Of a stretch of 64,000 nucleotides of DNA, positions 1 to 10,969 are shown piece after piece. The stretch is from Paramyrothecium sp. XJ0827 (taxonomy: Eukaryota; Ascomycota; Sordariomycetes; Hypocreales; Stachybotryaceae). The notes under the pieces were generated by a model. It searched no databases. It saw only the letters and a program-made list of their open reading frames with translations, and was not told where the DNA came from. Positions within the stretch are counted from its first letter, which is position 1. Every line of letters starts with the position of its first letter. The stretch spans positions 2,356,001 to 2,420,000 of the forward strand of contig JAJFPB010000006.1 in NCBI GenBank assembly GCA_020881915.1. The letters run 5' to 3'. Both the position numbers and the translations under genes were made by a program.

Positions 1-2015
1 CGAGCAATATGCTGGACTTGTAATCCGGGAAAGGCCCCAGTGCCACGCCTGCCATTGCACATACACCAATCTTTGCATCCGTGATGATTCCGAGATCGAT
101 CAGTTTCTCCAGAAGCATGATGCTGACCGGAACGCCTTGGGAATGGCTAGCCATGATAATGAGGTCGGCGCTACGCAAATGATCGATCCAATTGAGCATG
201 AGTTTCCAGAGATTCTCAACCCTTTCGTTGATCTTGCCCTCACCCTCCAAAGCCACCTTTTCGATTTCACAGTCCTCACAGCCGTGCTCATCGGCCCACG
301 TCCGGATGGCATCCGCGCAGAGGCTCGCAAACCGAAGAGACGTGCCTGTGGGTTGACCTATCATAGGACGCAGGTAAGTTGCAGGAAATAGACCGTGTAC
401 ACCAATAGCTATAGCCTTGCGAATCTTTGGAGGGTCCTTCACACGGAAGACGTGGTTGGCGGGCGGTTGAGAAGTACGAAGCAGAAGCTGAGTGATTTGC
501 TTGATGATGGATGGGTTCTCCTTGAGTTGATATGTACTTGAGAATGATGGCAATAACAAATTGGGCGGCGATGTCGTCGCGACGGTATCGACAACAGTTT
601 TGGCAGTTTCGGTTCTTGGGAGCGCTGGCGCGGCTGGCTTGAGCGGTTCCTGGATGGACGTTGGCGTTTGGGGTGTAGACGGTAATATGCTGCCTTTGGA
701 GGGTGATGCCGCTGGCGATTCAATATCCATTGAAGGAGGCCGGCCTCTCTTGTTGTTCCTCCTCCATGTAGACTTTCCACTTGGTTGAATGTCCTTGGCC
801 TCAGTTTTAGTATCCTTAGACGGACTGCGAGACACATCGTCTTCGGTCATGGGTTTGGGATGGGCTTCAGAGCCCTCGCCGATAACTGCGATCTCTCCTG
901 ATTCCTGCTTGGAGAGTTTGCCCTTCGGCGAATCCTTGGACCAAAAGGCCCATGTCGTCCCGGCCTTTGGTGCCGGCTCGTGCGCAGGCGGTGCCGTAGG
1001 AGGTGCTGTAGGTGGATCATTGTTAACAATGCTCGGCTCGGTGTTTTCTTCAATATCTGGTTCCGTGGAAGCATTTGTAGGAGCTGTGCGTTGTGGGGTG
1101 GTGTTGGAATTCCAGAATCCAAACCAGGAGGATGTTGATGTGGCGTGTCGAAGGGTCTTTGCCTGAGGAGGGGACGATTGGACTGTTGTTGTGTTTTGAG
1201 AAGATTCGGTTTCTGGTGGAGGCGGAGGAAGATGATCTTGAGCGTCTTGAGGAGTTGAATCCGGGACTTTGGGTCTTTCGGGCAACGCGGACTGCTGTGG
1301 TGAGGAGAGGGCGGCCTGTGAGTCGGTGAACGGGGTTCTCGACAACCATCCCAACCATCCTGAGGATGTTGCTGGTCGCGGAGGTGTTGCCGGCGCTTCT
1401 GCTTTGGCAATGAGTGGCGTAGACTCTTGATGTGAACCCTCCGGAGTAGGTGAAATTTCATCTTGCTTGTTGTCGTCGGATTTCTGGGGCGATTCATCAG
1501 GGGAAGTCGTGGTCGGAGGCGGAGGAGGGTCCTCGGGTATTCCAGAAAGCCCCATCATGGCCTCAGAGGAGCCGCGAATGCTCGTATTGTCATCGGTCTT
1601 TTTTGGTTCGAATTTACTGAGATCAGCTGCCTTATTCGTCTTCACTGTGCCACCAAATATGTTCTCTCGAGCGACCGAGGTTATGGCAGAAGCCTTGGGC
1701 GGCTTGGGCCAGGACCCATACCAACTCCGCGCCCGACGAACCTATCACGAGCCGATTAGTCTAGATCCATGTACGACCCAAGAGTAGCCGCAGACAACCA
1801 CGTACTTGCTTCTCATTGCTTGTCGGTGGCGGGGCCTGCACGCCGCTGCTGGCCTTTTTGAAGGACGGCATCTGTGGCGTGGGCGGGTTCGGCGTTGAGG
1901 CTGTCGACGGCCGTGACGTAGTGTTTGTTGTGTCTCGGAGTGGTTCCGCAGCAGGTTCGCTGGCCGAGGCTGCTCCCGCAGGGTTAGGACGAGGCCTCTT
2001 CCGAGGAGCCATCAT
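1..2015 (-). CDS. YML020W-like alpha/beta-hydrolase-fold protein, 3' part cut by window edge
   Basis: Exon 1 is 2015-1806, followed by a 64-bp intron (1742-1805). Exon 2 runs from 1741 through the left window edge, so the C terminus is missing. About 650 residues are visible. The N-terminal ~400 are low-complexity (Ser/Pro/Thr/Lys). The conserved part follows: IAIGVHGLFPATYLRPMIG, then LEGEGKINERVENLW, then a nucleophile-elbow motif SHSQG (133-147) and GVCAMAGVALGPFPDYKSS. This series matches yeast YML020W, an uncharacterised protein with a lipase-like fold, from memory of the family. A Trp-rich motif recurs in the disordered half (SWYGSWP, GWLGWLSR, SWFGFWNS, TWAFWSK). An upstream Met sits directly before the chosen one (MMAP), so the start could be 2012. 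The gene is divergent from RRP5 across 424 bp. Function is unknown; hydrolase activity is inferred only from GxSxG. Confidence 0.85.
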
Positions 2016-2439
2016 GAAGTCTTGATTTCTTTGAGCGAGGCCATCGAGGTTGTTTGAGCAAGGTCACAGGTGTCGCTATCAATGCCCCAAGAGACGTCAG
2101 GGTGCACTCTAGCCAAACAAGTCACAGCCTGGCGCCACGCTGCCTCCCCAACTGCAGCTAATGCCGATGCCGATGCCTAGGCCGCCTAAGGCTTGTAACT
2201 CGAGGTACCTGACCTGCCCAGCGCAGTGGGAGCCCCTCCATCGACCCGGCGCAATCCGCTGTGGAGCCTCGTGACGGATCCGGACAAACTGTCGGGGGCT
2301 GGTCTGGTCCCTTCTTGTTATCGATAGTCCTATCTTATCAGTGTCCCGCCGAACAAGAAAAAAAATTCTGGATGCTGTACTGCGTCTCTGCTACTTCGGA
2401 TGCACGAGAGTCGGCTGGCTCCACGCAGACAACCACACA
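2016..2439. promoter_or_regulatory. divergent promoter region between the YML020W-like gene and RRP5
   Basis: This 424-bp stretch separates two start codons on opposite strands and has no credible ORF of its own. It is GC-rich in the middle. An A-run followed by TTC lies near 2357-2369, about 75 bp before the RRP5 ATG. It resembles the AAAAATTT-type RRPE element of ribosome-biogenesis genes, but the match is loose and is offered only as a possibility. Confidence 0.4.
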
Positions 2440-5400
2440 ATGAGCACCCTCAAACGAAAGGACGCCCCTGGCGGCGATCCTCCCGCCAAATCAGCCAAGA
2501 AGGCAAAGGAAGCCCGACCTGCGAAGAAGGATGAGGCCGCCAAATCTGCGAAAGCGCCCGGCAAGGCGAGCGACAAGCCCGCCAGCTCGACCGAGTCTCG
2601 TCCCAAGGAATCGGTGGTGTCTATGCTGAAGGATGAAGAGCCCATGTTCCCCCGAGGTGGCGGAAGTGTTCTTACTCCTTTGGAGCAGAAGCAAATCAAT
2701 CTGGAAGCGAAAGCGGATGCCGCGCGGGACGAAGAGTTCACCACTACCACCAAGACGCAAAAGAAGAAGAAGCGACAGACCAATCTGAAGACGGAGAAGA
2801 AGGGCAGCAAGCGCGAGCAAGAGGAGGAATCTGTCAAGGTTGAGAGTCTCAGCTTCAAGGTTCGTACCCATGGGATCCAATCGTGACGACTTTTCAAGCT
2901 GACACCGCGCAGAGATTGGTCAAGGGATCACTGGTCCTCGGACAGGTTACCCGCATCAACAACTTGGACCTCGAGGTAGCCTTGCCGAACAATCTTGTCG
3001 GACACGTTTCGGTTGTCGCTGTCTCTGAGCAATTGACCAAGCGCCTGGAGTCAGACGCTGCTAAAGAGAATGGCGATGCCGAAGACGACGATAACGAGTC
3101 CTCCAGCGAGAACGATGTCAACCTCAAATCTCTCTTCGTCCTCGGTCAATACCTGCGAGTCTACGTGGCGTCGACAATGGACGATACCGTGGTCGGAAAG
3201 GGCAAGCGAAAAATTGAGCTTTCTCTCCGACCCGCCGAGGCGAACTCTGGATTGGGAGTCGACGACGTGGTGGCTAACAGCACCATCATGGCGTCCGTTG
3301 TTAGTGTTGAGGAGCGCGGATGCGTCATGGACGTTGGTATCCCCGGCTTGCGCGCTTTCCTGCCAAAGAACGAAATCGAGCCTACGATCGACGAGGAGCG
3401 CCTCCAGCCTGGTGCAGTTTTCCTTTGCCAGGTCACTGGCAAGAAGTCTGGCGGCAAGACCGCTCAGCTTTCTCTTCTGCAAAAGAAGCTGGGCAACGTG
3501 AAGGACGTCCCGTCGGACGCCACAACCATCAACACTTTCCTTCCCGGTACCACCGTAGACCTCCTCGTCACGAACACTGACCGCAGAGGTCTTGCCGGAA
3601 AGATCATGGGCCATTTGGACGCCACGGCTGATGTGATTCACTCTGGTGTCGGAACCAATGCTGTCGACCTCGCCTCTGCTTACAAGATCGGATCCAGGGT
3701 CAAGGCCAGGGTCATTTGCAACTTCCCTACAGCAAAGGAGCCCAAGCTGGGTATCTCCTTACTGCCCCATGTCACGTCACTCACGCGCAAGCAGCCCACG
3801 AAGGCAAACAACAAGAAGCTGCCAACCGAGGTTCTGCCCATCTCGTCCATGGTTGAGGAGTGCACCGTTCGGCACGTCGAGGCCGAGATTGGTCTATTCG
3901 TCGACATTGGCATCCCTGGCTTAAGCGGTTTCGTACATATCTCGCGAGTCAAGGATGGCAAAGTCGACGCTCTCTATGAATCTAGCGGGCCGTATAAGGC
4001 CGGATCCACTCATAAGGGCCGTGTGATCGGTTATAACGAAGTGGACGGAATGTTCCAAATCTCCTTCCAGAAGAGCGTCCTCGAGCAGCCATTCATTCGC
4101 ATTGAGGATGTTCCAATCGGTGCCGTCTTAAATTGCGAGGTCGAGAAGGTCGTTGTCAATGGAGACGGCGTTGCGGGTCTTATTCTGAAGCTTGCAGAGG
4201 GAATCAGTGGATTTGTACAGGAACGCCACTTATCGGACGTACGACTACAACACCCGGAAAAGAAATTCAGAGAGGGCATGAAGCTGAAGGCTCGCGTTCT
4301 GTCCCTCAACCTCTCCAGGAAGAGGATACGACTCACCCTCAAGAAGACTCTTGTGAACTCGGAGCTTCCTGTCATTAAGAGCTATGACGAAGTTAGCGTT
4401 GACATGCAAGTTCTGGGCACAATCATGAAGCTCCAGCCTAATGGTGCCCACATCCAATTCTATGGCTCCCTCAGGGGTTTCCTCCCCATCTCTGAGATGA
4501 GCGAGGCGTACATCCGAGATCCTTCAGAGCATTTCCGTGTCGGTCAGGTAGTCAGCATGCACGTGTTGGATGTTGATTCCGAGCAGAAGCGCCTGGTAGT
4601 CTCGTGCAAAGATCCTGCAGCCTTTGGTTTGGACAAGCAAAACGCTTTGAAGAACCTGCAGGTAGGCGAGCTGGTATCTGGCAAGGTTTCCCAGAAGACC
4701 GAGGACCAAGTCTTCGTTGAGTTGGCGGACAGCCAGCTACGAGCTATTTTGTCCGTCGGACACCTCACCGACAAGTCGACCTCAAAGAACGAATATGCTT
4801 TGAAGCGCATCAACGTCGGTCAAACCTTGTCTTCCCTCGTGATTATCGACAAGGATGAAAAGCGACGAGCAATCATCTTGACTCAAAAGCCCAGCCTTGT
4901 CGAAGCCTCCAAGGAAGGAAAGCTTCTTACCAAGTTCGAAGACGCAAAGGAGGGTGCTGTGGTTCCTGGTTTCGTCCGAAACATCACGCAGACAGCAGTT
5001 TTCGTTCAGTTTGCCGGCAACGTGCATGCTCTTCTCCCCAAATCTCGCTTGCCAGCCGACGTGCAGTCGCTCACCGACTTCGGCATGCACAAGTACCAAT
5101 CCATCGAAGTCAGGATTGTCTCTCTCATCCCCGACATGCGACGCATCATGGTGGCTCTATCCTCCTCTGATGAAGACACCGCAAAGCCATCCAAGGGCGA
5201 GAAGCCTGCCCCCACGGACAACCTTGTGCTCGGCAGCGTCACCCGGGCGAAGATCACTTCGATCAAGGAGACCCAACTCAACGTCCAGATTCTCGACACC
5301 GAGACCCAAGGCCGCATCGATGTATCACAAATTTTCGACAGCTGGGACGAAATCAGTGATCCTACTGATCCGCTCGACAAGTTCAGCAAGAAGCAAATTG

Positions 5401-7923
5401 TCAAGGTCAGGGTGATGGGTATTCACGACGCTAAAGACCACCGTTTCCTCCCCATTTCTCACAGGTCTGCTCACTCCGTCTTGGAGCTGACGGCAAAGCC
5501 TTCGGACTTCAAGAGCGACACCCTGGAGCCCCTCTCACTTGAGAAGCTTCAGGTTGGAGAGACCCATCTTGCGTTTGTCAACAACGTGAGCCCTCAATTC
5601 CTGTGGGTCAACCTGTCCCCGACAGTCCGAGGTCGCATTTCCGCAATGGAAGCTTCGGATGACTTGTCCCAACTCAGCGACCTGGAGGCAAACTTCCCCA
5701 TCGGATCGGCTCTCAAGGTTCGAGTGACTGCTGTGGATGTTAAGAACAACCGTCTCGACCTCTCCGCCCGATCGGGCACCACTGATGCTGTCACTTGGAG
5801 CTCGCTCAAGAAGAACATGGTTCTTCCTGGCAAGGTCACCAAGATCAACGAGCGTCAAATCCTTGTCAAGCTGAGCGAGGCCGTCTCCGGTCCTGTCCAC
5901 CTCCCCGACATGGCTGACAACTACGACGACGTTAACACTCTCAACCATAAGAAGAACGACATTGTTCGCGTCTCCGTTGTCGAACTTGACGTGAGCAACA
6001 AGCGACTTCGCCTCTCCACCCGTCCATCGAGGATCTTGAGTTCTACTCTTCCAGTTGTCGACAAGGAAATTACCGACATTTCTCAGGTCTCACAGGGTGA
6101 CATTGTTCGCGGTTTTGTCAAGAACGTCAGTGACAAGGGCCTGTTCGTGCTACTGGGCGGCCAGGTGACGGCACTTGTGAAGATTGCCAATCTGTCCGAT
6201 AGGTTCTTGAAGGAGTGGAAGGACCAGTTCCAGATCGACCAACTCGTCAAGGGCCGTGTCGTTGCCGTTGATGCTGCTACCAAGCACGTCGAACTCAGCC
6301 TCAAGTCTTCCGTGGTGGACGAGGACTACAAGCCTCTGCTCACTATCAACGATATCAAGGAGGGCCAAATTGTTACGGGCAAGGTCCGAAAGGTGGAAGA
6401 TTTCGGTGCATTCATCGTCCTAGATAACTCTGCCAACGTCAGTGGACTTTGCCATCGTAGCCAGATGGCCGAGAAGCCTGTCCCGGATGCTACCAAGCTC
6501 TATCAAGAAGGCGATATCGTCAAGGCACTGGTGCTTGAGGTTGACGCCAAGAAGAAGAGGATTAGCTTCAGCCTGAAACCTTCGCTGATTGACGAGGAAG
6601 ACAGCGACTCCGATTCCGATGCTGGTGTCGCGCTTGACCACGACGAAGATGACAGTGATGTCGATGCTGAAGATGTTGATATGGACGACGGCGCTTCCAT
6701 TGATATCTTTGGAACCGACAATGTCGAGATCTCTGGCGACAGTGACGAAGACGAGGACGATGATGAAGATGATGAGGACGACGAGGACGAGGACGTGGAG
6801 ATGGAAGACCGACCTCAGACGAAGACCAAGGGCCTCAGCGCTGGCAAGAAGGCGGACTGGTCAGCTGATCCTTTCGGTGATTCTGCCTCGGAGTCTGAGG
6901 ATGGAGCCAAGGTCAAGAAGGAGAAGTCGAAGAAGAAGTCGAAGAAGGGCGAGACCCACGTTGACAAGACGGCAGAGCTGGACGTCAACGGTCCTCAGAC
7001 CTCGAGCGATTATGAGAGGTTGCTCCTTGGTCAGCCCGACTCTTCCGAGCTCTGGGTTGCCTACATGGCTTTCCAGATGCAGGTCAGCGACCTTTCCAAG
7101 GCACGCGAGGTTGCCGAGCGTGCCATCAAGTCAATCAACATCAGGGAGGAGACCGAAAAGCTGAACGTCTGGGTTGCCTATCTCAACTTGGAAGTTGCCT
7201 ACGGCACCAAGGAGACTGTGGAGGAGGTGTTCAAGCGTGCTTGCCAGTACAACGACGAGCAGGAGGTTCACGAGAGGCTTGCCAGCATCTACATTCAGTC
7301 CGAGAAGCTTCGGGTAAGTTTGATAATTTCCTGTCCATCGCACACACACAGCCTGACTAACAATGATACAGCGAGCGGATGAACTCTTCGAAGTCATGGT
7401 CAAGAAATTTGGTGCCAAGGCGCCAAGCGTCTGGAACAATTACGCACACTACCTGCACGTTACCAGAAACGACCCGGCAAAGGCTCGAGCTCTGCTGCCC
7501 AGGGCTACCCAGCAGCTCGGCAAGCAGCACAGCCAAAACATCGTCAGTCGCTTCGCGGCGCTCGAGTTCCGCTCACCGAACGGCGAGCCGGAGCGCGGCC
7601 GCACGATGTTCGAGGGTCTCCTCGCCGCCTGGCCGAAGAAGGGCGACCTGTGGAACCAGCTGCTGGATCTGGAGACGGGTATCGAGGGAGTAGACGCGGA
7701 CCCCACGGCCGTGCGGGACGTGTTCGAGCGCAGGACGAGGGTCAAGGGCCTGAAGCCACAGCAGGCGGAGAAGTGGTTCCGCCGATGGGCGGCTTGGGAG
7801 GAGAAGCTGAACCCCAAGGGCAAGGACAAGGTGATGGCCAAGGCACAGGAGTGGGCCGCGTCGTTCAAGGCGAGGAAGGAGACCGAGGCTGCGGCACAGG
7901 AAGACGAGGAAATGGAGGAGTAG
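2440..7923 (+). CDS. RRP5: rRNA biogenesis protein Rrp5 (S1-repeat / HAT-repeat)
   Basis: Exons 2440-2859, 2913-7313 and 7372-7923 encode 1790 residues; yeast Rrp5 has 1729. Intron 1 (53 bp) has donor GTTCGT and branch CTGAC. Intron 2 (58 bp) has GTAAGT and GACTAAC. Residues 1-140 are Lys/Ala/Glu-rich with the conserved FPRGGGSVLTPLE block. From ~150 to ~1360 there are about a dozen S1 RNA-binding repeats, each with a GxV...V..V..GA.V.L..G..GF/L...S pattern. An Asp/Glu tract (6590-6830) and a KK-rich stretch separate these from C-terminal HAT/TPR-type helical repeats starting near residue 1500 (YERLLLGQPDSSELWVAYM). Rrp5 is nucleolar and is needed for early cleavages of the 35S pre-rRNA in both 18S and 5.8S/25S pathways. 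The ATG at 2440 has A at -3. An in-frame Met at 2341 would add 33 unconserved residues and is not preferred. Confidence 0.96.
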
Positions 7924-10900
7924 GGCAGGGCTTGGCGTCTTGCCCTTGTACATATCTATCAAAATCAGAGTCCGAAGGGACCGGCGTCAGATTAAGCAGC
8001 CTGCGATATACCGTAGCTGAGCATATTTGAAGGAGTTTTTACTATGTTAATTTTTGGACTTGGAGAGCGACTTCATTGCTGTATTCGATGAAGACTGTGT
8101 GCTCGGTATCTCGAGCGTGTTGACAACATTTACAAGGAGATCATTGTCAACAGAATCGTTCTCCTTGGCCAAACCTTGTCTTGCTTGGCACCAATGGCCG
8201 GGCTAGGGGTGCTTCACGGACGAAAGGGGTTATTCGGTTCGGCAGCACCGGGTCGCGGGGTCGGACTGGACCGCTGCCGAAAAGTTAAATACCCTGGCCA
8301 GAATTGCTTACAGAGACAAAAAGATAGGGGCACGTCCATGGACCAAGATGTAAGCTTGGCGATGTCGAAGACAAGAAAGTAAATTTTTGTCGATCAGTTA
8401 TTGGTGCCGCTGAGGATGACCACAATAGGTTGGCCACCATTCCCGGACCTGCAGCACTTTATGCTGGAGCTCACTCAAAGACAAGTGGAATAGAAAGCAC
8501 TTCAGGAGACCAAGCATGGATACATATTAGTCCAGTTCCTTACAAAAGACACCCGCGGCCTTACTGGCCTTGTCATTAATACGGTGATGCCTGTCCAGGG
8601 TAGCTTACAGGTAGGCACGCAAGCGAGTGTCTTATATCTAGTCCATCGAAATGCGACGAGTCCTCCTACATATCAGCTCCAATGCAAAATTATTGGACCG
8701 CTGATGGATTGAAACGAAAAGGTAGTTTAGGCATGTTAAGCGCATGTGGCATGTATTTCGCGGTACCTAAACCAAGACCGATGAAAAAGGCCAGGCCGAC
8801 CTATCAAGCAAGAAGTTCGTCAAACACACACTGTTTTTGCACCAATTCGATATCGAGGAGAACATGAGAAATTGTGCGACCAAAATTCTCTGGCTACGGT
8901 GTTCTGATCGGCAACCTTGCGGACTATCAAACATATGTTTTGGACAGGCTTCTCTGTGCATGGAATACTTAACAATAATGGGGTAGCCGTAGTGACTACC
9001 AAGTTCAGAGGGCCCGAAATGTACAGTAGTAAAGTAAAAAGTCGAGGAGGATAAGTTTTATAGGCTAGGAAGGAAACAAATTATCATGCCGTATTTATCA
9101 GATGGCCAGTTTCAGCTTGATAAAGGCCAATTCAATCATGGAGCACTCAAATTGAACAATAATCATCACTTGATCTTGAGTTCGCCTTTTCTTCTATTCT
9201 ATTTGCAAGATTCTTGGCCATCTCAGCCTTCCTTCTTTTAAGCCTCGATGACTTCACCCAATAACACCTTTATTATGAACCCATCAATAGACCGGTTGGT
9301 GCTGGTGAAATAACTATACCATAACTCAATCTAGCCTGTTCTCCGAACTCTTGACACGAACCTAGGTGGTTGAGTTTTGTCTACTATTGGTGATATATAA
9401 GAGTGTAGCTTTGTTGAATCACGTTTGATCTGTCAGACTTGGAGCGAGTTGCAGTTGGTAGGATCATGTTGAGTGCCCTTTCAAGAACACTTGCCGTCAT
9501 GAGGAATACCCAGCCGGTGGAGAACCGAACAGGTGGAGGGAGACATGGTGGAAAAATGTGACTCCACGTATTACTAGTGACTGAAAGACAGACGACACTG
9601 TGGAGGATTTGTGTAAAAAACCCATGGGGTTATTGTTGCGATTTAATATTGAGGTTGAATGGATCTTCTTAACAGGGAAGCCAAGAATATAAGCTGGTGA
9701 CTTCGATCTGGGCAAATTCTCATCAACATGTCCAGTGAGTTATCTCGGATATGAGCCAGTTGAAGGAAGCGTAGATTAATCAAGTCATGACACTTAGTAG
9801 CAGCAATGTGAATACTTCATTTCGCTTGGTCTATATAAACGGGTACGTTGAGGCATCGCCGTAAGCATATTTTGCAAATTCACACTATTACTGTGGTCAT
9901 TGAATTTGGCCGAGCATTGAAGGATTATAGCTAACTATGCTAGATTGCTGTTCGAGTTACTGGTCCGTGATGTTGCAGACACGCAAGATGTGGCGTGAGG
10001 AGCGTGTGAGCCACACTGAGCTACATCCGTACCTTCCCATAGCTTCGAAAACAGGTCTCCACATTTGTACATCGCGGCAAGCATTGCACCATATTACATT
10101 ATTGTATTGGAAAGCATGTGAATTCAACGTTGCAGTCGACATTTATTTCGGAACAAACAGTTTGAAAATAGAAGCAACGTGCTGAGCATGATGAGAGGGC
10201 GTGATGTTCAATGGATAAATTATTTAAAGAGGAAAAACATTCAATTGCTTCTTCGGGGAAAGCAAACATTGAGCATTAGCTTCAACTCTCGACCGTGTCC
10301 AGACCGTCTGCCTGATTCCGATCCTTCCGTAGGTGGGGGGGGGGGGAAGAAAAAACCCATCCCGCTCCAAAGCTTATCAGTAAGAAACGTGAATAAAAAT
10401 AAAGAAAAAGGGCTACCGTCATTTCCGTGTTTCATTTGCACAGCTGGGCGATGCGACGGAACTCGCCAATGAGGGCGCCATGTCGATCACGCAAGAGAGA
10501 CAAACGCCTTGCGCCAGCCCGAGCACGTCACCGCCCCGGCTCCACTCACAGCTGCCCTTACAGTGGAGCCGGGGCGCTTGGGGGGGGCTTGGGGGGGCCA
10601 CACGACTGCTGGAGACGTCGACAGAAAGGCTGGGGACAGGCGACGGCGACCCGGGCCCTCGGCCTCACGCCCGCTGGCAGATACGGCTCAGTTCCCTTTT
10701 GGGCGTTCGCTCCCAGCTCGGCTGGTCGCGCAATATCTCTCGCCGCTCCCACCATCTTATCAGCGCTCCTCTGCCATGCCTGGCTCTGCCTGGGGAGGAC
10801 CGGTTCATTTCACCTCGTGCCAGACGGGGCCCTTGCCCTTTTCACAAACATTTCGTTGCCGTCACAGGAGGAGACAACACGAGAGAACATTCAGCTTTTT

Positions 10901-10969
10901 TTTCTTGTTACTGCTCGCAGAACTAGTGAAGGAGGCGCCCCCCCCGGACGATGGTGCTAGTCGACCGCC
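7924..10969. other. gene-poor interval with G-runs and an orphan TATA-like box
   Basis: About 3 kb lies between RRP5 and the Zn2Cys6 regulator, and I cannot support any protein gene in it. ORFs are all under 85 codons and have no recognisable composition. The section from about 8.4 to 10.2 kb is visibly AT-richer than the genes on both sides. A TATA-like CTATATAAAC is at 9831-9840. A run of 12 G is at 10335-10346, and two close G-runs (8 and 7) are at 10580-10597. The last ~500 bp is GC-rich and presumably forms the promoter and leader of the downstream gene. Confidence 0.5.

Noticed and set aside
2341..2439. Upstream in-frame Met for RRP5
   Set aside because: It would add 33 residues without family similarity, across a likely 5' leader. 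The ATG at 2440 has better context.
10335..10346. G12 run as a telomere-like or G-quadruplex element
   Set aside because: Only one such run, not a TTAGGG array. Long G-runs here may also be assembly artefacts. Reported as context only.
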